Of a DNA stretch of 64,000 nt, positions 54,083-63,539 are shown one piece after another. The DNA lies in the NCBI RefSeq assembly GCF_004119455.1, contig NZ_NRQT01000001.1:992001-1056000 (forward strand), given 5' to 3'. The position numbers and the translations under genes are program-made. Positions within the stretch are counted from its first letter, which is position 1, and each line of letters starts with the position of its first letter. Origin of the DNA: Chryseobacterium sp. CH25. GTDB taxonomy: Bacteria > Bacteroidota > Bacteroidia > Flavobacteriales > Weeksellaceae. A model generated the notes under the pieces. The model was not told the DNA's origin. It saw only the letters and a program-made list of their open reading frames with translations, and did not search any database.

Positions 54083-54952
54083 ATGAAAAAGCTCATTCTC
54101 AGGTACCATTTTTTCGTTATGGGATGTATCATTTTCCTGCTGCAGTCCTGTAATACGAAATTCAGAGTTTGGGTAGGCCCTGATGGCCAGCAGAAGATCT
54201 ACAACTTAAAATACGGAACGCATAAAAGGCAGAAAATGGATGTTTTTCTTCCCAAGGATTATGCAGAAAATACTCCTGTAGTTCTTATTGTACATGGTGG
54301 AGCCTGGACGTTAGGAAAAAAGGAACATATGATCCAGATTCAAAAAATGCTTTTTCAAAATAGGATTCCAAGTATCAACATGAATTACCGTTTGGTTTCT
54401 CAAAAGAAAAAAATCACCTATAAACAGCAGCTTGAAGATATTGGTTTTGCCATTGAAAAGTTTAATTCCTTAGCAGAAAAAGCAGAGCTTCAGCCTAACA
54501 ATTATATTATTCTTGGTGAAAGTGCTGGCGGACATCTTGCTCTACTCTATGGCTACCAGCATCCGGATCAGATTAAAAAGATCATTTCTTTAAGTGGTCC
54601 TACCGATTTTTACAGCCCGGAATATCTGAATTCTTTTTATTCTAAATACACTTCTCCTACTATTCAAAAGATGGTAGGAGCTAAATTTGACCGTAAAAAC
54701 CTTTCGGAAGCCTTTAAAGAAGCCAGTCCTATTGCTAATATCACTCATGTTCCTACACTTTTATTCCAGGGAAATCATGATTTTTTAGTCAATCAGCATC
54801 AGGGAATTTCCATGGATTCTGCATTGGCTCAAATGAATGTTCCGCACAAATTTGTCTTTATGGAGAAAACAGGTCATGCCCCAAGATTCTTCAGTAAAAG
54901 AAAAAGAGACAGCATTATCTATCCGAATATTCTGGATTGGATTAACAAATAA
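54083..54952 (+). CDS. Alpha/beta hydrolase (esterase/lipase-like) lipoprotein
   Basis: A 289-residue hydrolase of the hormone-sensitive-lipase type. The oxyanion motif HGGAW is at 71-75, the nucleophile elbow GESAGG at 145-150 (Ser147), the acid probably in QGNHDFLV, and the His in EKTGHAPRF. The N-terminus (FVMGCIIFLLQSCNTKF) has a lipobox LLQSC, so it is probably a lipoprotein anchored at the cell envelope. Substrate unknown. It follows the SRPBCC gene by 55 nt but has its own -7 box. Confidence 0.92.
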   Translation: MKKLILRYHFFVMGCIIFLLQSCNTKFRVWVGPDGQQKIYNLKYGTHKRQKMDVFLPKDYAENTPVVLIVHGGAWTLGKKEHMIQIQKMLFQNRIPSINMNYRLVSQKKKITYKQQLEDIGFAIEKFNSLAEKAELQPNNYIILGESAGGHLALLYGYQHPDQIKKIISLSGPTDFYSPEYLNSFYSKYTSPTIQKMVGAKFDRKNLSEAFKEASPIANITHVPTLLFQGNHDFLVNQHQGISMDSALAQMNVPHKFVFMEKTGHAPRFFSKRKRDSIIYPNILDWINK

Positions 54953-55010
54953 TTCTGTTTATTAAAATTATCTAGCCTCAAATTCATCTATTCGTGCATT
55001 TGTGGATAAT

Positions 55011-55045
55011 AAAAAAGGCTGTCTCTATGTGAAACAGCCTTTATA
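55011..55045. terminator. Bidirectional terminator of the esterase and DedA genes
   Basis: aaaggctgt (55014-55022) with acagccttt (55034-55042), loop with ctctatgtgaa. Third member of the ggctgtctc...gaaacagcc type. Confidence 0.85.
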
Positions 55046-55064
55046 TTTTTAGTGGATTTGAATA

Positions 55065-55760
55065 TTATTCAAAATCTTTGTTTTCGTATTTAGAAAAGTC
55101 TTCTTTCTTTCCGAACATGAATTTAATAATCACCGGAAGTGTAGTCACCAATACAATTACAATGATAATGTATTCTAATTTTTCTTTCAGATTGATATTA
55201 AACTGATCCATGAAAAGTTTATCAAGATAATGTCCTGCAAAAATCAGAATAAACGACCACAACACAGCTCCGATAATATTATCTCTTAAGAATTCTTTTT
55301 TGTCCATTTTTACAATCCCTGCAACAATTGGAGTAAAAGTTCTCACCACAGGTAAGAATCTCGCCATAATAATAGCTAACGCTCCATGTTTTTCAAAGAA
55401 ATCATGCGCCTGGTAAAGATATTTCTTCTTGAATAACATTGAATCCGGTCTTTTGTACAAAGCAGGACCTGTTTTCCTTCCGAAATAATACCCTACTTCA
55501 TTTCCTACAATAGCAGCAAGAGCTACTCCTGAAGCAAGAAGCGTTGTATCCAGGAAATCACTTCCTGTAGAACCGAATGTCTCTTTGATGATTTCAACGG
55601 CATAAATTCCTGAAACGAATAGTAGCGAATCTCCGGGTAGGAAAAATCCTACAAAAAGACCTGTTTCAGCAAACACAATAAATAAAATCAGCCAAAACCC
55701 GCCCATTTTAATGTAAAACTCCGGGTTTAATAAATCCTTCCAGCTATTGAAATCTTCCAT
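55065..55760 (-). CDS. DedA family inner-membrane protein
   Basis: A 231-residue protein of the DedA/SNARE-associated (VTT) family, several members of which are lipid flippases or scramblases for undecaprenyl phosphate. Signature segments are GLFVGFFLPGDSLLFVSG, with acidic E/D residues (FAETGLFVG), and FFEKHGALAIIMARFLPVVRTFTPIVAG, seen here as ARFLPVVRTFTP, where the arginines are conserved. Re-entrant hydrophobic loops plus about four membrane helices fit. A GNEVGYYFGR motif is also typical. It is followed by the prfB gene's own unit upstream, 86 nt away on the same strand. Confidence 0.94.
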   Translation of the reverse strand: MEDFNSWKDLLNPEFYIKMGGFWLILFIVFAETGLFVGFFLPGDSLLFVSGIYAVEIIKETFGSTGSDFLDTTLLASGVALAAIVGNEVGYYFGRKTGPALYKRPDSMLFKKKYLYQAHDFFEKHGALAIIMARFLPVVRTFTPIVAGIVKMDKKEFLRDNIIGAVLWSFILIFAGHYLDKLFMDQFNINLKEKLEYIIIVIVLVTTLPVIIKFMFGKKEDFSKYENKDFE

Positions 55761-55846
55761 ATATATTGATGAACAACAAAAATAAGTCTAAAATATCTGA
55801 AACAAAAATTAATTATAAGATTTTAACTAAATATTTCACATGATAT

Positions 55847-56959
55847 TTATAGGTCCATATCATCGTCGGAAACTGCGGTACCATCGGCCATCAGGAAAGC
55901 TTTAAGGAAAGGAGTAAGATTTCCGTTCATTACAGCATCCACATCTGACGTCTCATGGCCTGAGCGTACATCTTTTACCAATTTATAAGGATGCATGACG
56001 TAGTTTCTGATTTGGCTTCCCCATTCGATTTTCATCTTATTGGCTTCAATCTCATTTCTTGCCTTCATACGTTCTTCCAATTCCATTTCGTATAATCTGG
56101 AACGTAAAAGCTGCATTGCTTTTTCTTTATTCTGAAGCTGGGAACGGGATTCTGAGTTTTCAATAATAATTCCAGTAGGTGCGTGACGAAGACGTACAGC
56201 TGTTTCTACTTTGTTTACGTTCTGACCTCCGGCTCCGGAAGACCTCATTGTTTCAAAAGATATATCAGCTGGATTAATATTAATTTCAATGGTATCGTCT
56301 ACCAAAGGATAAACGTATACAGAAACGAAGCTGGTATGACGTTTCGCATTACTGTCAAAAGGTGAAATTCTTACCAATCTGTGCACTCCATTCTCTCCTC
56401 TTAAATATCCGAAAGCAAATTCTCCTTCTATTTCAAGGGTAACCGTCTTTACTCCAGCAACATCGCCTTCCTGGAAGTTCAGTTCACGGATTTTATACCC
56501 TTGTTTTTCTGCCCACATGGTGTACATTCTCATCAGCATGGATGCCCAGTCACAACTTTCTGTTCCTCCGGCTCCGGCAGTGATCTGAAGAACTGCAGAC
56601 AATTCATCACCTTCATTGGAAAGCATATTCTTGAATTCAAGGTCTTCAATTTTTTCAACTAACTGTGGGAATGTTTCATCCAGTTCTTTTTCTGAATCGG
56701 GATCTTCTTTAGCAAAATCAGCCAATACCTGCAGATCTTCAAACTGGGTATGAATTTCATCATAGCTCTCTACCCATTTTTTCTTTGAACGAAGCTGCTT
56801 CAGGAAAGCTTCCGCCGTCTTAGGATTATCCCAAAACTCAGGAGCGGCTGTTTTTTCATCATCATTCGCTATTTCGATCTTCTTTTTTTCAATCTGTAAA
56901 TATCTGTGTAAGTCATCAATTCTGGATTGAGCTTCTTTTATCTGGTCGTTGTTTATCAC
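55847..56959 (-). CDS. prfB: Peptide chain release factor 2 (RF2)
   Basis: Release factor for UGA and UAA stop codons. With a GTG start at 56959 (giving [20 protein letters not shown]) it has 370 residues, the family length. A longer reading to 57019 adds 20 residues unlike the family. The specificity loop SPF is present ([14 protein letters not shown]), which separates RF2 from RF1. The catalytic GGQ is in [15 protein letters not shown]. coli-type programmed frameshift is absent: the position of the in-frame UGA is occupied by CAG in [12 protein letters not shown], so the gene is read in one frame. That means the usual self-regulation is not present here. Confidence 0.95.
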   Translation of the reverse strand: MINNDQIKEAQSRIDDLHRYLQIEKKKIEIANDDEKTAAPEFWDNPKTAEAFLKQLRSKKKWVESYDEIHTQFEDLQVLADFAKEDPDSEKELDETFPQLVEKIEDLEFKNMLSNEGDELSAVLQITAGAGGTESCDWASMLMRMYTMWAEKQGYKIRELNFQEGDVAGVKTVTLEIEGEFAFGYLRGENGVHRLVRISPFDSNAKRHTSFVSVYVYPLVDDTIEININPADISFETMRSSGAGGQNVNKVETAVRLRHAPTGIIIENSESRSQLQNKEKAMQLLRSRLYEMELEERMKARNEIEANKMKIEWGSQIRNYVMHPYKLVKDVRSGHETSDVDAVMNGNLTPFLKAFLMADGTAVSDDDMDL

Positions 56960-57109
56960 GATTTCTTCTTTTGTGCAAAAATAAGGGATTTCTTTCAGAG
57001 TGGAAAGCCAAGAGTTCAAGGTTTGAGGTTTAAGGTTGTTACCAATTTACTGGTAATTGAAGATTGGCTGCTGATATTCAATCTTATTTTAGCATTTTAA
57101 ATTGAATAT

Positions 57110-57600
57110 TTATCTCAGATCTATTATTTCAGCTTCAAAGCTACTTCTCAGATATTCTTTTGATTTTTTACTTTCTATTTTGAAACATACCATAGTTAGC
57201 CCATACATAAACAGTAGCATCACGAGAGGAATAAAAAATTCTACTGTTATTTCTTTGTCCCTTATTCCTTTCATCAATATAATAAGAAAGAAGACGCCAT
57301 TAAGCACCATGCTATTGTAAAGAGAAATACAAATCCATTCAAGCTCATAGTCACCTGAATTTCTGTTCTGTCATTATTTTTTTGAATGGTTCCGTATATC
57401 TGAGGCAAAAATGAGTTTCTGTAATTGATGACTCTGCTGATATCAAAACTATCAGTATCCACAGAGCCTTCATAATCTTTGATATAATTCCTTCCAAAGC
57501 TGAATTTTTTCGGTTCAACAAAATCAGAAAGTCTTTTTATGATTTCCTGTTGGGATAAATTTGTTCTGTAAATAATACGTTCAAAAGGTAAATATTTCAT
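57110..57600 (-). CDS. Small membrane protein of unknown function (probable frameshift)
   Basis: Two partial frames on the minus strand join into one plausible 163-residue protein. The N-terminal part begins MKYLPFERIIYRTNLSQQEI with a soluble domain. The C-terminal part has two hydrophobic helices (NGVFFLIILMKG and VMLLFMYGLTMVCF) and a charged tail ending EAEIIDLR. One extra base near 57310 would link SLNGFVFLFTIA to MVLNGVFFLIILMKG. This is the least certain of the frame repairs, since the run is only AA to A. It begins 5 nt after the stop of the FAD oxidoreductase gene, so they are probably co-transcribed. Function unknown. Confidence 0.6.
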
Positions 57601-57605
57601 TGTAT

Positions 57606-58712
57606 TTAAATCATAATGGTAATCATCTCACCAACTTTAGGAGCCAATGCTACTCCCATTCCGGAAAGTCGTACAGTACAAAGCTGTCTTTCTGAAAGTC
57701 TTTTTACGATTGGTGTTTTTTCACTTCCCATCGCCATAATTCCCGACCAGCGGAGAGCGATCTTAAATTCCTGATTAGGAAGAATAACTTCTTTTAAAAA
57801 ATTTTCAAGATGGTTCTGAAGAAATTCTGTGGTTTCAAAAGCTGTTGTTTCTTCAGTTTTAAAATCCTGATTTCTTCCACCGCCCAATAAAACACGGTTC
57901 TCTAAGTTTCGGAAATAATAAAATCCTTCATCATAATGGAAGGTTCCCTTTAATTTTAAATTATCTATAGGTTCAGTTAAAAGAATTTGTCCACGGGCTG
58001 GAATTATATTTTCATTTTCCAGAAATTTTGAACTGAAGGCATTGGTACAATGGATTAATTGATCTGATTTTACAGAAACCCCTTCTGAAAAACAAATATT
58101 CACCTCATCGGAAGTTTCCTCTATATTTTTGACTTCAATTCCAAACAGAAACTCAACCTTCAATTCATGACATTTTTCTAGAAGCTTCTGTAGCAGTTTT
58201 CCGGAATGTAAACTTCCTTCACATGGATTTTCAATCAGAAACTGAGATTTCCCCAGTCTAAATTCATTTATTTTGTCCTGTTGTAAAGAATAAGTTTCTT
58301 CAAGCCCGGTTACAGATTTAAGTTTGGCATTTACTTCATTTATATGTTGCAGAGATTCATCACTATTCAATATTTCATAACCACCGCTTAACTCAAAGTC
58401 TATTTCATCGCTTTTAAAATACTTCCTGATTTTTTGAAGTCCTTCAAATCTCATTCTGACAAGATCCAATGTTTTTTCCCAACCCATTTTCTGAGCATCG
58501 GCAATCACTTCTGTGAGGCTTCCAAAGCATGCAAAACCGGCATTTCTTGTGGAAGCACCTAATGGAACTGCATTTCTTTCTATAATCAATATAGATTTTT
58601 CAGGAGATCTTTCTTTAATGGAAATAGCCGCCCAAAGCCCGGAAAATCCGGCTCCTATAATGACAATATCTCGTTTACGGTAAAAGGTTTCCTGTTCCCA
58701 AATGCTGATCAT
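57606..58712 (-). CDS. FAD-dependent oxidoreductase (DAO family)
   Basis: A 368-residue flavoenzyme of the D-amino-acid oxidase/glycine oxidase type. The dinucleotide-binding motif GAGFSGLWAA (GxGxxG) is at about 20-25, preceded by RDIVIIG, and followed by the acidic strand end LIIERN. A second FAD region lies in GASTRNAGFACFG and the C-terminal part ends in LRWSGIMAMGSEKTPIVKRL and VRLSGMGVALAPKVGE. The substrate, an amine or amino acid by family, is not decidable. The start ATG lies within the degenerate heptamer repeat. The gene is probably in one transcript with the small membrane protein downstream. Confidence 0.9.
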   Translation of the reverse strand: MISIWEQETFYRKRDIVIIGAGFSGLWAAISIKERSPEKSILIIERNAVPLGASTRNAGFACFGSLTEVIADAQKMGWEKTLDLVRMRFEGLQKIRKYFKSDEIDFELSGGYEILNSDESLQHINEVNAKLKSVTGLEETYSLQQDKINEFRLGKSQFLIENPCEGSLHSGKLLQKLLEKCHELKVEFLFGIEVKNIEETSDEVNICFSEGVSVKSDQLIHCTNAFSSKFLENENIIPARGQILLTEPIDNLKLKGTFHYDEGFYYFRNLENRVLLGGGRNQDFKTEETTAFETTEFLQNHLENFLKEVILPNQEFKIALRWSGIMAMGSEKTPIVKRLSERQLCTVRLSGMGVALAPKVGEMITIMI

Positions 58713-58742
58713 GAGTAATGAGTAATTAGTGATGAGTAATGG
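58711..58742 (+). repeat. Degenerate TAATGAG heptamer cluster
   Basis: atgagtaatgagtaattagt then gatgagtaatgg, overlapping the start codon of the FAD oxidoreductase gene. The rest of the 170-nt gap to the AAA gene holds tcgcatcccgaacctcgtac then ttcgtatcccg, a short direct repeat. Confidence 0.6.
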
Positions 58743-58882
58743 ATGAAAATAAAGGCATAAAACGAAGAGATAATAGACGGATAGATGATAGACAAGGCAG
58801 CTTATTATATCATTATAATTTCAGCTATTGATATCCTAAGATTACATAACTCGCATCCCGAACCTCGTACTTCGTATCCCGC

Positions 58883-60232
58883 CTACTCTTCCTTCTCGTC
58901 GTTATGATGAAATCCGATTGCTCGTCTAGGTTCTTCTACCACTTTATAGGTTTCCAGCTCATTTCTTAAAGCTTGAATTCTAAACTGAAATTCATCAAAA
59001 TTATTAATGATAACATCTGCTAAAAACCGGGCCACCTGATCGAGATATTCCTCGGTGAGTTTTGCTGCAGCATCTCTTAATGCACCATTAATAAGCTTCT
59101 GGTCAATTTTAAGCTTTTCATTTCGGGTTCTCTGATAAAGGTTTTTGATTCTTTTCTTTAGGCTTTGGGTAAAATCAATCAGCATCGTATTACTGAAAGC
59201 TTTCATTCTTGAAGAAACTTCATGCCAGAAAGGAACTTTATCTGCTTTATTATTTTTCAGGATTTTATACAGTAAAGAGTCTTCCTGAAGCCCTCTCGTC
59301 ATAGCATATAAGATAATTTCTGAACGCTCTGAAGCATTAGGCGGAAATATTGGAATCATCACATCGAATCTTCCCGGAGCCAGAATTTCCTCATCAATTT
59401 CTGATACAGAATTTGCGGAACCAACCATCAATACTCCTTCTTTTTCAAATTTTCCGATATAATGGAGAATAAGTTCCTGAGCTTCAAGGTTACAGGATGC
59501 AATATCATTATCTGCTCTCCTCTGCATCATAATTTCATCAAAATCATCCATGAAAAGGAGCATTTTATTTTCCTTCATCATGTTTAAAATAAAGTCACTG
59601 AAATTGATCTGATTTCCGTCAATTAATGAAGTACCCAAATAGTGTTTTTTCACTTCCTTGAACTGATAGCCTATAATTTCTGCAATTTTATTGGCCCAGA
59701 AAATCTTACCGCTTCCAGGTGGACCATAGAGAATAATACCTGCCGGTTTATTGATTCCCCAATCTTTAATCTGCTGAGGATTTAAAAAGGGTTCAAGAAC
59801 CGCAGATGTATAGAAAAACAAATCTCTATACCCTATAAAATCTCTTTGCTGTAAGCTGGTTGTATGCCCGAAATAGTTGTATACAAACTGATAATTTCCC
59901 CCCAGTTTATTATCAATACCATAACTTGAAATGGAAGATTTGAAAAAACCGTTATCAAAAATATTAAGGTTATTATCTTTAATTGCTTTTTCTACTTTTT
60001 CCTTCGGCTGATTGATAACTTCTGCAATCTGCTCCAGGGTTTTATTTTTGTCCAGATCCTTTTCGTACAGCCTTAAAAAATCTACATTTTCACGAGCAAA
60101 TTTTTCAAAATCTTCTTTTACTTCAAAGTTTGTACTTACACAGTCTACCAATTCAAGATCAAAGTCCTGTATAAACTGTTTTATAGCTTCTGCAGAGATA
60201 TTCAGTTCTTCTGCGAGTTCAATTAGCTTCAT
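58883..60232 (-). CDS. AAA+ ATPase with IF2-N-like N-terminus and atypical Walker A
   Basis: A 449-residue protein. The first 95 residues hold two helical units like the IF2-N domain: LIELAEELNISAEAIKQFIQ and TLEQIAEVINQPKEKVEKAI. An AAA+ core follows: Walker A GPPGSGKI (170-177), where the usual T/S after the Lys is Ile; Walker B LLFMDD (225-230), where the usual DE is DD; sensor 1 region GSANSVSEID (Asn274); and PGRFD with the arginine finger R288. The C-terminal 100 residues are helical. ATP binding is plausible, but hydrolysis could be weak. The gene is divergent from the ABC transporter at 60349; function unknown. Confidence 0.85.
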   Translation of the reverse strand: MKLIELAEELNISAEAIKQFIQDFDLELVDCVSTNFEVKEDFEKFARENVDFLRLYEKDLDKNKTLEQIAEVINQPKEKVEKAIKDNNLNIFDNGFFKSSISSYGIDNKLGGNYQFVYNYFGHTTSLQQRDFIGYRDLFFYTSAVLEPFLNPQQIKDWGINKPAGIILYGPPGSGKIFWANKIAEIIGYQFKEVKKHYLGTSLIDGNQINFSDFILNMMKENKMLLFMDDFDEIMMQRRADNDIASCNLEAQELILHYIGKFEKEGVLMVGSANSVSEIDEEILAPGRFDVMIPIFPPNASERSEIILYAMTRGLQEDSLLYKILKNNKADKVPFWHEVSSRMKAFSNTMLIDFTQSLKKRIKNLYQRTRNEKLKIDQKLINGALRDAAAKLTEEYLDQVARFLADVIINNFDEFQFRIQALRNELETYKVVEEPRRAIGFHHNDEKEE

Positions 60233-60348
60233 AACTGTTGATTAATTCTATCAAATTTAATGTATTTGTACATAAATTAATATTGATTTATGATAATTCT
60301 GTAACATTCTCTATTTTATATAGACTACTACTATGTAAAACAAATTAC

Positions 60349-61251
60349 ATGGAAAAGATTTTATCAGTAAAAAATTTGACGAAGAAATTCAAAAGAGTTG
60401 TGGTCAACAATATTTCTTTTGATGTCGAAAGAGGAAATGTTTATGGCCTTTTAGGTCCGAACGGAAGTGGGAAATCCACTACTTTCGGAATGCTGCTTTC
60501 AACCATCAATCCTACCAGCGGAGACTGGTTTTGGTTTGGAAAAAAAGGAACTGATCCGGATACCTTGAAAAAAATCGGAGCGATAATCGAGCAGCCTAAC
60601 TTTTATCCATATTTAACTGCAGAAACCAATCTTAAAATTGTCGCTGAAATTAAGCAAACCCCTTATTCAAGGATTGACGAAGTACTTAAGATCGTTAATC
60701 TGTATGAAAGAAGAAAAGATACTTTCAAAACTTTTTCTTTGGGAATGAAACAGCGTCTTGCCATTGCATCAGCAATGCTGAACAATCCTGAAGTGATGAT
60801 TTTAGATGAACCTACCAACGGATTAGATCCTGAAGGAATCATTCAGATCAGAGAAATCATCAGCAATATTGCCAAACAGGGAATTACCATAATCATTGCA
60901 AGCCATCTTCTGGATGAAATTGAGAAAATCTGCAGTCACGTGATTGTATTAAAAGAAGGAAATTCCATTTATTGTGGAAGAGTGGACGAAATGACTTCCA
61001 ACAACGGATATTTCGAACTGAAAGCAGATAATAACACATTGCTGTTAAATGCTCTTAACGAGCTTCAGTGGTTCTCTTCCATCAATCAGGAAGGTGATCT
61101 TATTAAAGCCCAGATCCGTGATGACGCTTCTGTTTCAGCTTCGGCAATGAATCAGAAACTGGCAGAAAAAGGAATCTATCTTTCCCATTTGACCAAGAAA
61201 AAGCTATCTCTTGAATCTCAATTTCTTGAACTTGTAAAAAACACCAATTAA
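60349..61251 (+). CDS. ABC transporter ATP-binding protein
   Basis: A 300-residue ABC ATPase starting MEKILSVKNLTKKFKRVVVN. Walker A is GPNGSGKST, the Q-loop is in IEQPNFYPYLT, the signature motif is FSLGMKQRLAIASAM (an LSGGQ variant with SLGMK), Walker B is VMILDEPTNGLDPEG and the H-loop is ASHLLDEIEKIC. The variant signature and size match ABC-2 exporters of the NatA/bacitracin-resistance type. The start at 60349 is preferred because the upstream frame is low in coding quality. It is followed 2 nt later by the permease. Confidence 0.93.
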   Translation: MEKILSVKNLTKKFKRVVVNNISFDVERGNVYGLLGPNGSGKSTTFGMLLSTINPTSGDWFWFGKKGTDPDTLKKIGAIIEQPNFYPYLTAETNLKIVAEIKQTPYSRIDEVLKIVNLYERRKDTFKTFSLGMKQRLAIASAMLNNPEVMILDEPTNGLDPEGIIQIREIISNIAKQGITIIIASHLLDEIEKICSHVIVLKEGNSIYCGRVDEMTSNNGYFELKADNNTLLLNALNELQWFSSINQEGDLIKAQIRDDASVSASAMNQKLAEKGIYLSHLTKKKLSLESQFLELVKNTN

Positions 61252-61253
61252 TC

Positions 61254-62099
61254 ATGATAAAATTATTAAAACTGGAATACTATAAAAACCTGAACTATAA
61301 GCCGTTTAAGGTTTTTACGATACTCTATTTCGCCATTCTTATTGCGTTGCTTTTCATTGGATTAGTTGACTTTGATATTTTTGGAGGAACAATTAATTTA
61401 AAGGAACAAGGGATTTATAATTTCCCGGAAATCTGGAATTTCACCACATGGATTGTTGCTTTACTGAAAATTTTCCTGGGATTAATCATTGTCTTCTCCA
61501 TTTCACAGGAATTCAGCAACCGAATGTTTAAACAGAATACAATTGATGGATTAAGCAGAAAGGAATTCATCACTTCAAAATTGTTGACGATAAGTATTTT
61601 CACTATTGTTTCAACAGCCATTGTATTGGGAATTACTTTGTTTCTGGGATATCAATACTCGAACACAACGGAATCTACAAAGGTTTTTGCTGAGATTTTC
61701 TTTATTGGAAATTATCTGGTAAAACTATTTACATTCTTCTGTTTCCTCATGTTCCTTTCCATTTTGTTGAGAAAATCTGTCTTTGTATTTCTTGCTCTCT
61801 TTATTTTCTGGATTGGTGAGGGAATTTTAAAGGCTCTTGAAGTCTATTCAAAAGTAAAAGGAATGCAGGGACCACAAAGAAATGAGGTTCTTCAGAATGA
61901 TTTTTTCATTTCGCATCTTTTACCATTGGAAAGTATGTCCAACCTTATTCCTAACCCGATGATCAGACTGGATATGGCCAAAATGATGGGGCTAAAATAC
62001 GAGTTCCATTACCCTACGGAAAGCCTTATCGCTTGCCTGGTATGGTGTGCTATTTTTATATTCGGATCGTATTGGATTTTGAGAAAAAGGGATTGGTAG
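61254..62099 (+). CDS. ABC transporter permease (ABC-2 type)
   Basis: A 281-residue membrane protein with six hydrophobic segments (about 20-42, 62-84, 107-130, 147-172, 173-190 and 258-277). Its layout and the charged cytoplasmic start MIKLLKLEYYKNLNYKPF are typical of ABC-2 permeases in Bacteroidota. SQEFSNRMFKQNTIDGLSRKE, here in part, is the usual coupling-helix region. It starts 2 nt after the ATPase stop and forms the exporter with it. Substrate unknown. Confidence 0.9.
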   Translation: MIKLLKLEYYKNLNYKPFKVFTILYFAILIALLFIGLVDFDIFGGTINLKEQGIYNFPEIWNFTTWIVALLKIFLGLIIVFSISQEFSNRMFKQNTIDGLSRKEFITSKLLTISIFTIVSTAIVLGITLFLGYQYSNTTESTKVFAEIFFIGNYLVKLFTFFCFLMFLSILLRKSVFVFLALFIFWIGEGILKALEVYSKVKGMQGPQRNEVLQNDFFISHLLPLESMSNLIPNPMIRLDMAKMMGLKYEFHYPTESLIACLVWCAIFIFGSYWILRKRDW

Positions 62100-62199
62100 A
62101 TGGCAATATTTAGAATTAAAATATTTAAATTATTTTTTAAGTGGTTCGTATTCGGATCACTTTTTTTTGGCTTAAAATTTTCATTCGGTATTCTCAAAA

Positions 62200-62844
62200 A
62201 TGAACCATGAAAAAATACACTACGTACCTGGATTAATCAGTGCTATATTAATTCCTCTCCTATTCTGGTATTACGGAAATCAAAGGGTTCACCCTCAATA
62301 TACAGTGATGGATCTGGGAATACCTAGTAAAATCAGACCCGAAAATACTTTCCAAAATACTTTCGAACCTTATAGAAATTGGAATTACAAGAAAATTGTA
62401 GTTAAACCTAATACAGCTATTCAAAACCAAAAAATTTATATTTCTGAACTTAAAGAATTGCAGGCAAGAAATGAGAAAGAATCAGGCATTGAATTTATAA
62501 TCAATGATGATAATAGTTATCAGGATTTCATTGCCCTTATTGACGCTATGATCCTTTCCAAACAGGATATGTATGGCGTTGATATAGAAAAAACAGGCCA
62601 TTTTTTTGCTGTTCATGAATACAAAGATCCTAATACAATAGAAAACGTTCATTACTCCTCTTGTGGAACTGGGTTGTATATGGATAATTATAAAGAAGAA
62701 ACTCAGTACAAAGGCTTTGATCAATTAAAATCTTTCGCAGAACTTCCCAAGCAGTCTTTTTATATGATTTTTGGTTTTCTTTTATTTATAAATATTTCTA
62801 TGTTGAGTATTAAAGAAAATTTTCAATTTAATAGAAAAGGATGA
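62200..62844 (+). CDS. Membrane protein of unknown function (tandem pair, copy 1)
   Basis: A 214-residue protein with a hydrophobic segment at each end (about 9-25, YVPGLISAILIPLLFWYYGN, and 190-207). The domain between them is charged and contains KNQKIYISELKELQARNEKE-type sequence and GIEFIINDDNSYQDFIALID. The next gene is a paralogue with the same motifs (VSEVKALQKRNERNTGIEFI). The pair lies 100 nt after the ABC permease on the same strand and may function with that exporter, but that is inference. I recognise no family. Confidence 0.78.
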   Translation: MNHEKIHYVPGLISAILIPLLFWYYGNQRVHPQYTVMDLGIPSKIRPENTFQNTFEPYRNWNYKKIVVKPNTAIQNQKIYISELKELQARNEKESGIEFIINDDNSYQDFIALIDAMILSKQDMYGVDIEKTGHFFAVHEYKDPNTIENVHYSSCGTGLYMDNYKEETQYKGFDQLKSFAELPKQSFYMIFGFLLFINISMLSIKENFQFNRKG

Positions 62845-62846
62845 GC

Positions 62847-63506
62847 ATGAAAAAGATATATTACTTCCCAGGTCTTATCAGTGCTTTGGTGATTCCTGTT
62901 CTATTTTGGCATTTTGGAAACCGAAAAATTGAAGAAATCACCACTTCAGTGATTGATATTGGAATTCCTGCCAAATCAATGAAAGACAAAAGCAATTATA
63001 ATGATCATCTCGAATCTATAAGAAATTTTAATCTAAAAAAAATAGAGGTTCCGGCTGGTAAAGGAAAAGAAAATTCGGCTTTATATGTTTCAGAAGTAAA
63101 AGCATTGCAAAAAAGAAATGAAAGAAATACCGGCATTGAATTTATTCTAGGAAAAGAAAACACCTATGGAGATCTTGTTTCTCTTCTTAATGATATGGCT
63201 ATTTCAAAACATGAGGAATATGCTTTGGATATGGAGAAAACAGGAAATTTTCTTGTTCCTTTTACTTATTTAGATCCTTTAGCAGAACCTTGTTTGCTTT
63301 GTGGTGATCGTGTAGAAGTAATAGACCACGGTTCAATTGTAGATGAGCTTATACCCGAACCTAATATTTTTGATAAGATTCAATACTTTCTGACTCATCT
63401 GACTAAGGAGGCTTATTTTCTGATATTGGGATTTCTTATCCTCTCTTACTTTTCAATATTAAGTTTTAAAGAAAGATATCAACTCTTCAGATACACATTA
63501 AAATAA
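62847..63506 (+). CDS. Membrane protein of unknown function (tandem pair, copy 2)
   Basis: A 219-residue paralogue of the preceding gene. It starts MKKIYYFPGLISALVIPVLF; the ATG at 62841, which overlaps the preceding stop as ATGA, would add two residues. Both copies keep the first helix, the KALQKRNER / KELQARNEK motif and the last helix (AYFLILGFLILSYFSILSF). This copy has an extra Cys-containing loop (EPCLLCGDRVEVI), where copy 1 has SSCGTGLYMDN. Translational coupling is likely. Function unknown. Confidence 0.78.
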   Translation: MKKIYYFPGLISALVIPVLFWHFGNRKIEEITTSVIDIGIPAKSMKDKSNYNDHLESIRNFNLKKIEVPAGKGKENSALYVSEVKALQKRNERNTGIEFILGKENTYGDLVSLLNDMAISKHEEYALDMEKTGNFLVPFTYLDPLAEPCLLCGDRVEVIDHGSIVDELIPEPNIFDKIQYFLTHLTKEAYFLILGFLILSYFSILSFKERYQLFRYTLK

Positions 63507-63532
63507 AAGGCTGCCACATGGCAGCCTCTTTC
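63507..63532. terminator. Terminator between convergent genes
   Basis: Perfect stem ggctgcca (63509-63516) with tggcagcc (63519-63526), AT-rich flanks. Confidence 0.8.
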
Positions 63533-63539
63533 TTTCAAT

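Noticed and set aside
55847..57019. Longer RF2 start at 57019
   Set aside because: The extra residues [20 protein letters not shown] do not match the family, whereas the GTG at 56959 gives the expected start.
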